Shown piece after piece: positions 12,771 to 20,000 of a stretch of DNA of 20,000 nucleotides. The stretch's first letter is position 1, and every line of letters begins with the position of its first letter. Location of the stretch: NCBI GenBank assembly GCA_037179515.1, contig JAXCGZ010013639.1, positions 1 to 20,000 of the forward strand, read 5' to 3'. A program made the translations under genes and the position numbers. The DNA comes from Halocaridina rubra. Lineage: Eukaryota; Arthropoda; Malacostraca; Decapoda; Atyidae. Below the pieces are notes generated by a model, which was not told where the DNA came from, searched no databases, and saw only the letters and a program-made list of their open reading frames with translations.

Positions 12771-15227
12771 TTCCTGATCGTCACGAGCATGCTGCAAACA
12801 CTCTTGACCTATTTTTTTACTTCTAACCCTTCAAACTACTCTTATTCTGTGCTTTCCCCTCTTGATAAATCTGACCACTCTATGATCTCTCTCTCTTCCA
12901 TTTTTGCTCCCCCACCACCAATCCCTCCTACTCAGCGCCGCCTTTGGCACTTCGAGCGAACCGAACATGAAAATTTACGTAACTTTCTCTTTGACTTCCC
13001 ATGGGATGACTACTGCTTTCGGTCCCACTACCCTGATCAGGTAGCTCTAAAAGTTGCCGAGATCATGATTGCGGGAATGGTGGCGTACATCCCCTCTTCT
13101 ACAAAAGCTTTCTCTTACCCTAAACCTTGGTTTGACCGTACCTGCTCCATGGCTATCCAGGCTAGGAATCAGGCTCACCGATCTTACCAAGCCTCTCCCT
13201 CCGATTTAACTCGCTCTGCTTTTATTATAGCCAGGACTTGCTGTACAGCTCAGATTCGAAGGTCTAAGGCTTTCTTTATAAGAAGGAAAGTTGATAACCT
13301 TAACTCCTCTCCCACTGACAAATGCTTCTGTTCATTAGCCAAAAACCTCTCCGAAAACTTCTGTAACTCAACCTTTCCCTCTCTCATTCGTTCTGATGGT
13401 TCTATAGCTTGCTCTCCCACTGACAAAGCCACTCTCTCTGGCTCTCATTTTTCTGCCAACTTTTTTATCAACGATTCCAGCTCACCTGTTCCTCAGTCTT
13501 TTCCCCTCTCTAACCTTATGCCCTCCCTTATCCTTTCTTCACGCAAAGTTCATAAGGTTCTTTGCTCGCTAAAGTCGAACAAGGCATCTGGTCCTGATGG
13601 TATCCCTGTAAGGTTCCTTAAGGAGTTTGCACATGAACTGGCTCCCGTGCTTTGCCGTCATTTTTGCCTCATTCTGTCAACCAGTATCTATTCTTCATCT
13701 TGGAAGCATGCTCTAGTTCAACCTGTTCCTAAGAAGGGTGACCGCTCAATTCCTTCTAACTACCGACATATTGCTCTAACCTCCTTTATTGCTAAAGTTT
13801 TTGCTCATTGCTCACTTCTTGAAATGCCTTGAATCTAACTCACTTATCTCCGATCACCAATACGGCTTCCGCAAGGCAAGATCCATTGGTGATCACCTGT
13901 CCTATCTTACTCATGTATTGCCATCTTCTCTAAGGAACTATGGGGAATCCTTTGTCATCTCCCTTGATATCTCTAAGGCTTTTGACAGAGTCTGGCACAT
14001 GGCTCTGTTGGCCAAACTCCCTACCTATGGCTTTACCCCTCCTTTCTGTTCTCTGATTTCCAGTTTTCTTACTGACCAATTTATATCTGTAGTTGTTGAT
14101 GGCGTGACATCTAACCCTTTCTCTGTTACCAGTGGTGTTCCACAGGGCTCTGTTCTATCACCTACTCTCATCCTTCTCTTCATCAATGATCTTTTACAAT
14201 CCCCATCTTCCTCTCTTCTTCATGCCTTTGTCGATAATTCTACCCTTCATTTTTCCTCTGCCTTTTCTTCACAACCTTCATCTGTTACTCATATTCAATC
14301 TCGCATCACTCTTTCTTCTACTCATAACTCCAATTTGCAGAGAGTATCTGAATGGGGCACTCAAAATTTAGTTAAATTCAGTTCCTCCAAGACACATTTT
14401 TTTCTATCTCTTTATCTTCTTCTCCTCCTGATAAACCTATTGTCTTCGAAACTAATGAAATATACCCTCTTAACTCTATCAATATATTACAAATCCATAT
14501 AGCCTCTAACTTGTCTTGGAGGAATCACATAATCCTAATTTCTAAATATTCATCCAAAAAATTGGGGTTTTTGTTTCGTTTTCGTCATTACTTTTCCTCA
14601 TTGCAGTTACTTAAAATTTAGAATACTGCTCACACATCTGGGGTGCTTCTACCTTTACATAGGTTCTTGATAGGGTTGAATCTAATGCAGTCAGACTCAT
14701 TAATGATCCTTCTCTTACTTCTAACCTGGATTCTCTCTCTCTTCGCCGTAAGGTATCTTCCCTTTTGCTTTTCTATCTCTAATACTTCCATCACTGCTCT
14801 GATGAGTTGGCGAATTGCATCCCTCCTCCACTGCCGAGGCTGAGTAACACTCGCCAAGTGGCCTCATCTCACAGGTACTGTGTGGAGACTTGTAGCTCGA
14901 GGACTGGTTGGTGCAGTGACTGCTTCTTCCCATCTACCTCCAGACTCTGGAACTCTCTTCCTCCTTCTTTCTTTCCTAATTCTTTTGACCTTTCATCCTT
15001 CAAAAAGCAGATCTATCATCATCTCAGAACCTAGTCCTCCATATCTCTGGGTCCTCTGTACTTTGACTGTTTTTTTTTCTTTGTCGTTTTACTTTGTGTG
15101 TTATTACCTCATCTCTGCCTTGCCCTTAACCTTTTTCTTTTCCTTCGTCTTGGTATTTTCTCGTGCCCGGGCCTTTATTGATGAGGGCAGTTTCTGCCTG
15201 TCCCGGTGTCACACTCTTAAAAAAAAA
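12771..15227 (+). mobile_element. I/Jockey-group LINE, 5'-truncated (copy C)
   Basis: The longest copy of this family in the window. It begins in the last part of the endonuclease domain (HEHAANTLDL is readable from about 12784) immediately beside the truncated 5' end of copy B, so the two copies stand head to head. It runs through the reverse transcriptase and C-terminal region, a roughly 185-base 3' untranslated part and a short A-tail (15219-15227). The sense strand is pyrimidine-rich (13381-13440 has 20 C and 9 G), opposite to the RTE element. The motif style (GVPQGSVLSPTL, FFPSTSRLWNSLPP) resembles I-clade elements, Nimb in particular, but the clade name is from memory. Confidence 0.85.
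12773..15034 (+). pseudogene. I/Jockey-group LINE ORF2 (endonuclease end + reverse transcriptase), broken
   Basis: The frame opens with the close of the endonuclease, where SDH is intact (12870-12878). A frame slip lies in the T-run near 12812. The linker carries PWFDRTCSMAIQARNQAHR. The reverse transcriptase starts with SNKASGPDGIPVRFL (about 13575) and VPKKGDRSIPSNYRH (about 13725), then a frameshift between about 13798 and 13815. After that come YGFRKARS, LDISKAFDRVWH (Asp codon 13966) and SGVPQGSVLSP (14131-14163). The catalytic box reads FVDN (14227-14238) where YADD or FADD is expected: the second Asp is Asn and the Ala is Val, so the enzyme would be dead even without the frameshifts. 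Further frame changes occur near 14395 and beyond. The C-terminal block FFPSTSRLWNSLPPSFFPNS and FKKQIYHHLRT ends at the stop at 15034. Confidence 0.85.
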
Positions 15228-15640
15228 CTTATTCTTGTCAACAAATAATAGTCCAAATCATCGGTAACTATCATTATTTTAAGAATAGCTGTTAATTATT
15301 CAATTAAAGTTGATCATTTCATTACATAGCAATGCATAATAAATATACCGTTTAAATCCATTATTAATACTTGTAATAAAGTACTGTAGTTTATCACAAA
15401 TAACATAAATAAAAATTTAACTTAAATTAATTTATTTCTACAACTAGCTCCGCGTTTTCGTAATTTAGCAACTATAATTGTCGTTCCAATAATCATTTGT
15501 TCATCACAGTCGTATCCCATTGTGCACATGCGTATCACAATCATAAATAATAATAGAAGGCATGAGGGGGGAAGCATGCCCAAGTCATTTGCGTGGAAAT
15601 AGTGGCAGTCATGGCGAGAGCTCATGCCCTAGCGATATAG
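15228..15640. other. Unassigned AT-rich stretch
   Basis: Low-complexity AT-rich DNA directly after the LINE tail, becoming more balanced after about 15440. A 67-residue minus-strand frame at 15422-15625 has no motif I recognise. Confidence 0.6.
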
Positions 15641-15841
15641 GCCCGATGTCTTAAACAATGTAAGCCTAGGATACCATATTGTAAGTTAGCTAGACACACA
15701 CAAATGGATTTCATAAACGCATCTGACGCAGTTCTGTGCATGGCTAGGATCCCATACTGGATCCTAGTGGCATATGTTAATAAAAAACGCATCATTAAGC
15801 ACATGGATAATAGCGCTGCCACCATTTATCCTGTTTCCATC
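15641..15841 (+). other. Open 67-codon frame with diverged 26-codon tandem repeat
   Basis: Between TAG at 15638-15640 and TAG at 15842-15844 the plus strand is open, and the minus strand is also open over nearly the same span (15622-15825). The plus frame contains RIPYCKLA (from 15668) and, 78 bases later in the same frame, RIPYWILVA (from 15746). At the other end of the unit, aaacgcatc occurs at 15715 and 15785. This shows an old tandem duplication of about 70-78 bases. I do not recognise a protein family. It may be a satellite-like repeat rather than a gene, since no start, splice or partner sequence supports coding. Confidence 0.45.
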
Positions 15842-16599
15842 TAGGCACTGAGATATTTAAGAATACAATTGAGAGGGTAGCTGAAAAATGGCATTAAGAT
15901 TTTAGGTTCATTAGTACGAGCAAAACTTATGCACCCGCGGTTAATAGGGCGTGTAAAAATTGCCTTCGGCTGGGGGTATAGCCCCAAACACTCTGCTGGC
16001 TGATATACCTTCTTCAAGTTCGTTATAGATATCCCAGGAAGGTGAATGGGCCATGATGGGCCCGTAAGTGAGATTATCTGAAGCTGGAGTGAATCTGTAA
16101 GAATAAGAGAAAACTCCAAAGTGGTCTACCTGGGGTTAGTAGTATTCAATTTTTTTTAAATGACTTGACATGAATGGAAGATGAAAGTTGGGATCGGATA
16201 GTGGTGAAGAAGGGAGAGTTGATCGCGCAACGTGCCCGCTTTTGACCCCTAGGGGACCAAAAGGAAGGAAAGGTAAAGAGGATGATTGGAAACAAAAATA
16301 ATTTTATGATTATAAGAAATGAAAATAAATGTACCTTCTTCTAGTTCATTCCCCTCTTTTATGTGGTACGACAATTTCCTAGAGAGTAAATTGTAGAAAA
16401 GTGAAAAGTACGTCCACCAGCATAACATTAAAGAGGTTATTCATGAAGATACATTTATGCATAATACAATTATTATTAGAAATATAACCACCTAGATGCA
16501 GGAAAAACACAGGGTTTCTTTATTTAGAATATATGATAATACACGTTGTTATTTTCTTATTGTATTTCATATTTCCATCAGCGTTTCTGATTTTTTAGT
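15842..16599. other. Unassigned stretch, no gene recognised
   Basis: Mixed-composition DNA. The 92-residue minus-strand frame at 15841-16119 has no motif I know. A near-palindrome centred on CCCCTAGGGG lies at 16240-16262. Nothing else can be supported. Confidence 0.55.
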
Positions 16600-16755
16600 G
16601 TGTATGTATGCATGTATGTATGTATGAATGGCTGGATGGATGGATGGATGCATGTATGTATGTTTGTATATATGTATGTATGCATGTATGCATGTATGGA
16701 TGTATGCATGCATGTACGTATGCGTGCATGTCAGTATGTACGTATGTATATATAA
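16600..16755. repeat. (ATGT)n/(TGGA)n tetranucleotide microsatellite, imperfect
   Basis: tgtatgtatgcatgtatg units with a short tggatggatgga patch near 16632-16648 and later atgcatgtatgg variants. Met/Cys/Tyr-rich frames over it are artefacts. Confidence 0.95.
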
Positions 16756-17365
16756 GAATAACAAAGGTACGTTTATTTTTCGTACATAGTTGATAATTCT
16801 CCATTACCTACGACAGCTAAGATTTCCTGTCATCTACCCTATTAGTAGACAAAGTGAGTACACTAACGTATGTTTAATATAATTAGTTAAATATACTTTC
16901 GTGATTATCAATCTGAGTTTGAATAATAACATCTATTATATAGCTATTCACAAGTGCATACGTCCTCTGAAAGAGGTCCACTTATTCATAGCTAAGGGCC
17001 CCTACATCCCTTGAAAGGGAGACAGCCAAATCAAAGCACACACACTACCATCATTATTTAACTCAATGCTAACATAACCATCTCTTCTCTTAGAAAGATG
17101 CTAATAATCTCCTCCATTCTAGGCTTACTTGTTCTATGAACATGCAGAAAAGGACCCAGATAACAGGGTCTGGTTACTAGTTTCCTTCAAGAAGCAATTG
17201 CTATACCCTGACTCTGCATGGGTCGCAGGAAGAAAGTACGGAAGGGGAATTCCCAGTTTCCTTGCACCACTCCATTAAGTTGACTGTTGCTACCCACAGG
17301 GGATAATGAGGCAGTATTCTTGCTCTTTGCTCCAGTCCAGGAGGACGAAAGAAATATATGTGGAG

Positions 17366-17368
<3 letters not shown>
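16756..17368. other. Unassigned stretch before the CR1-group LINE
   Basis: About 610 bases with no gene or element I can support. The words acttattca and tcaaagcacaca near 16979 and 17031 recall the stretch at 2638-2694. Minus-strand frames reaching into the adjacent AC run are artefacts of that run. Confidence 0.5.

Positions 17369-17407
<39 letters not shown>
17369..17407. repeat. (AC)n microsatellite
   Basis: A perfect AC run of 39 bases that ends exactly where recognisable LINE ORF1 coding sequence begins, so it marks or lies at the 5' truncation point of the element. Confidence 0.97.
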
Positions 17408-17408
<1 letters not shown>

Positions 17409-17749
17409 CTTATCCTGAGGATATTGTAAACATACACCAACTAGGTAAATATTCGAGGGAAGGAAAGCCGAGACCAACAAAAGTAACCTTTGAGAGAGGG
17501 GAAACATGTAGGGAAATATTGTTGAGAAAAAAAAGTCTAAAAGACCTTCAAGAATGCAAAGAAGTGTTCATTAGACGATACAGAACACAGGAAGAGATGG
17601 GAAAGATCAAAAACTTGTTGCAAGAGGCAAGAAGGTTAAATGATGAAAGAAATGAAGAAGAGAAGAAAAATTTTCGTTACAGAATACTTCCAGACAAAGG
17701 GGAGATAAAGAAGATAATGACAGAAGATCAGGGGATGGGGCCTCATTAA
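17408..17749 (+). pseudogene. CR1-group LINE ORF1, C-terminal fragment
   Basis: ORF1 proteins of these LINEs bind the element RNA in the ribonucleoprotein particle. The visible part is about 114 codons: HQLGKYSREGKPRPTKVTF, then KSLKDLQECKEVFIRRY, then a charged helix-like stretch (EEMGKIKNLLQEARRLNDER) and a basic end, stopping at TAA 17747-17749. The order (R/L-G-K, R-P-x-K-V-T-F, F-I-x-R, charged helix) resembles the C-terminal domain of L1 and CR1 ORF1 proteins. The N-terminal part is missing: upstream is the AC run, which stays open only because it codes for His-Thr repeats. The last ~90 bases overlap ORF2 in the -1 frame. Confidence 0.6.
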
Positions 17750-20000
17750 GATTGTTATACACAAATGCTGATGGATTAGCTGGAAAGGCAGTAGAATTAA
17801 AAGATAGGATTCACAACAGTAAGGCAGATATAGTAGCAATTACAGAGACTAAGTTGAGTGAGGACATAAACAGTGTCACAGTTTTTCCTAAGGGCTTCAG
17901 AATACTAAGGGTCGAAAGATCTGAGAGGACTGGTGGAGGGATAGCACTGCTCATAAGTGAGAGGATTCAAGTTGAAGAAATAAACTTGGCTATAGAAAGT
18001 GAGTTCAGGGAATTTCTTGTTGCTCGCATAAATACTGGGTCAGAGAGCATTATAATAACTGTTGTATACAACCCACCAAGGAACCAAAATAGGCTTGAAA
18101 TTTATGAGGAAAGTCATATAGGTACTATTGAAGTCATAAACTCAGTTGTTAACATGGCACGGGAGAAAAAATGTAGGATTTTGATTATGGGAGACTTTAA
18201 TCATAAAGAGATAGATTGGATAAATCTTGAGCCACACAGTGGTGAGGACTCATTTGGGGCAAGATTCCTAGATTGCGTACAAGGGAATTTCCTACACCAA
18301 CATGTAATGGAACCAACAAGAGCCAGGGGTGGGGATGAGCCATCACTACTTGATCTAGTGTTCACAGATAATGTGTTGGATATTGAAAATATTGAGTATG
18401 AACCACCAATTGGAAAGAGTGACCACTGTGTGTTGTTGATGGAGTATATCATTGAAGACATTCTTCCTGAGAGTAGAGGCACTGAGGACATGAGGAGGAA
18501 CTATCCGAAAGGAGATTACATCAAAATGAATGAGCTTTTTGCAGTTATTGACTGGAGAACCTTATTTTACAACAAATCTGTGCAAGAAATGTATGACATC
18601 TTTTGTGAGAAATATGGGAAGATAGTAGATTGCTGCATACCTGTCACCAAAGTAGGTGTAATTCATGCCAGAGAGAAATGGTTTGATAATGGGTGTAAAA
18701 GAGCTAAGGAGTGGAGAGACAAATGCTGGAAAAGGCATAGGAGGAGAAAAAACATAAATGCCTGGCAAACCTACAAAAGAGCAAGAAATGACTACCTAAG
18801 TAAAAGGAGAGAGGCAGAGAGAGATTATGAGAGGGACATCACCAGGAAGGCTAAAGAAAATCCCAAGCTTTTCCACAGCTTTATCAGAGGAAAACTGAAG
18901 GTAAAAGAACAGGTTTTAAGGCTAAAGAGAGCGGATGGAAGCATCACTGAGACGGACGAAGAGATCTGCAAAGAATTGAACAAGGAGTTTCAGTCAGTAT
19001 TTACAGTAGAAAATACCCCATCCCCTCAGATTGCAGTGATAGAAGCTCAAGGGCCGGTATTAGAGAACATCAACCTTACAGCCACAGAGGTATGCAAAGC
19101 GCTGATGGATTTAGATGTTCATAAAGCTACAGGTCCTGATGACATATCCCCTCATGTGCTTAAAAAATGCGCAAACACAATATCAGTGGCATTAAGTATC
19201 ATATTTAAGGAGTCACTGGAGTCGGGGGAGATTCCAAGATGCTGGTAACAAGCAAATGTGATACCTATCTTCAAAAAGGGAAGGAGGGATACGGCCCTGA
19301 ACTATAGACCAGTTTCCTTGACCAGCATAGTTTGCAAACTTATGGAGAAACTACTAAGGAAACATATCTCTCTTCACTTGGAATCCTTCAACTTTTTGTC
19401 AGTGAGGCAACATGGCTTCAGAGAAGGAAGGTCAACAGTAACAAACTTATTAGAATTTTATGATGAGGTAAGCCAAATCTTACAGGAAAGAGAGGGCTGG
19501 GCAGATTGCATATTCCTAGACTTCCAGAAAGCGTTTGACACTGTTCCACATGGGAGACTTATTAGGAAGCTGCAATCAATGGCTAGAATAGGTGGAAATG
19601 TCTTGGAATGGATAAAAACTTACTTAGAAGGAAGGGAACAGAGGGTTAGAGTAAGACACTCAGTGTCTGAATGGAGAAGAGTTAGTAGTGGAGTTCCACA
19701 GGGTTCAGTTTTAGGGCCACTTTTGTTCCTTGTATATGTAAATGACCTACCAGAGTCTGTAAATTCATTCATGAATATGTTTGCAGATGATGCAAAGATT
19801 GTGAAGAAAGTAAAAAACGAGAACAATGGTAGAGAACTTCAGGATGATCTAAATAATCTGCATGAGTGGTCAGAAAAGTGGCTAATGAAATTCAATACCT
19901 CAAAATGTAAGGTAATGAGAATGGGTACAAGTGCAAGAAGGCCCAAGCTTGACTACTCGGTGGCTGGAGTACAACTTCAAGAGACAGAAAATGAGAGAGA
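17656..20000 (+). pseudogene. CR1-group LINE ORF2: endonuclease-reverse transcriptase, one internal stop, 3' incomplete
   Basis: Nicks target DNA and reverse-transcribes the element RNA at the nick. Numbering codons from 17752, the endonuclease shows YTNADGL (Asn 5), ITETKL (Glu 32), VVYNPPR (about 104-110), MGDFNHKEIDW (Asp 148) and GKSDHCVLL (Asp 224, His 225), so all key residues are present. A basic linker follows (KCWKRHRRRKN). Reverse transcriptase: KATGPDDISPHVL (about 19123), then TAA at 19246-19248 directly after PRCW, then in the same frame QANVIPIFKKG, NYRPVSLTS, QHGFREGRST, FLDFQKAFDTVPH (Asp 19519), SGVPQGSVLGP (19687-19719) and an intact FADD (19780-19791). The frame stays open to the window end. 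There is no ATG between the last upstream stop (17653-17655) and the endonuclease, so the start codon is unclear. Apart from the single stop, the visible catalytic residues are intact. Confidence 0.85.
17668..17674 (+). promoter_or_regulatory. Candidate -1 frameshift heptamer A-AAT-TTT in ORF1/ORF2 overlap
   Basis: In the ORF1 frame the codons read AAG AAA AAT TTT CGT, giving a heptamer of the X-XXY-YYZ form in the correct phase. A -1 slip here leads into the ORF2 frame, which is open from 17656. A weak downstream hairpin (cttcc 17687-17691 with gggag 17700-17704, including one G-T pair) begins 12 bases after the heptamer, farther than the usual 5-9. The heptamer and phase are seen; function is inference. 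Confidence 0.35.

Larger units (their letters stand above)
17408..20000 (+). mobile_element. CR1-group non-LTR retrotransposon, 5'-truncated, runs off the window
   Basis: Two overlapping reading frames in the LINE order: the end of ORF1 (to 17749) and ORF2 (17656 onward) with endonuclease then reverse transcriptase. It is much better kept than the other LINEs here: across about 2.3 kb of ORF2 only one stop is present and no frameshift is seen. The 3' end lies beyond 20000. Assignment to the CR1 group is from motif style (VIPIFKKG, NYRPVSLTS, FLDFQKAFDTVPH, SGVPQGSVLGPLLFL); Jockey or L2 relatives are alternatives. Confidence 0.85.

Noticed and set aside
14880..15248. 122-residue hydrophobic plus-strand frame
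   Set aside because: It is a shifted reading of the LINE copy C C-terminus and 3' untranslated region; the true frame reads FFPSTSRLWNSLPP and stops at 15034.
16240..16262. Near-palindrome centred on CCCCTAGGGG
   Set aside because: It is short and isolated, with a mismatch in the arms and no associated feature; expected by chance in 20 kb.

Overview
This window looks like gene-poor, repeat-dominated DNA from an animal genome, most probably a crustacean of the decapod type. That assignment is inference: the sequence shows very long, little-interrupted microsatellites (TA, ATT, TTC, CT/GA, AC and ACAT runs) beside non-LTR retrotransposons whose protein motifs resemble LINE families I associate with shrimp and crab genomes. 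No search was possible. I see no host protein-coding gene, no RNA gene, no CRISPR array and no prokaryotic operon structure. Almost every long open frame is either a decayed transposon protein or an artefact of a simple repeat.

Layout. 1-736 is a pure (TA)n array. It abuts the T-run (A-tail on the minus strand) of a short minus-strand 3' fragment of an I/Jockey-group LINE (737-1066, copy A). 1067-2475 is unassigned, followed by an (ACAT)n tract (2476-2635). A decayed hAT-type DNA transposon lies on the minus strand: transposase remnants at 3179-4966 with a BED-like zinc finger, the VDESTD motif and a C-terminal dimerisation block, flanked by clusters of a repeated ATGGCCA motif at 2953-3026 and 5786-5898. 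6165-7422 is a compound triplet microsatellite (TTG/TGC-rich, then TTC, then ATT).

A near-complete but inactivated RTE-clade LINE (7423-10711, plus strand) follows directly and is followed by a second ATT array, so the element is sandwiched in the same microsatellite. A (CT)n tract (11031-11220) and a (GA)n tract (11393-11515) form a large inverted pair around a smaller inverted repeat. Then come two head-to-head copies of the same I/Jockey-group LINE seen at the left end: copy B on the minus strand (11815-12770) and the longer copy C on the plus strand (12771-15227).

15228-17368 is mostly unassigned, with a diverged tandem duplication near 15641-15841 and an ATGT/TGGA tract at 16600-16755. 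From an (AC)n tract at 17369 to the window end runs a 5'-truncated CR1-group LINE: the end of ORF1 (to 17749), then an overlapping ORF2 with endonuclease and reverse transcriptase, broken by one stop in about 2.3 kb and running off the window. It is the best preserved element here.

How the parts relate: the LINEs and the microsatellites share boundaries at several points, consistent either with insertion into simple repeats or with tails seeding repeat growth. The most interesting molecular detail is a correctly phased A-AAT-TTT heptamer in the CR1 ORF1/ORF2 overlap, where ORF2 has no upstream ATG.
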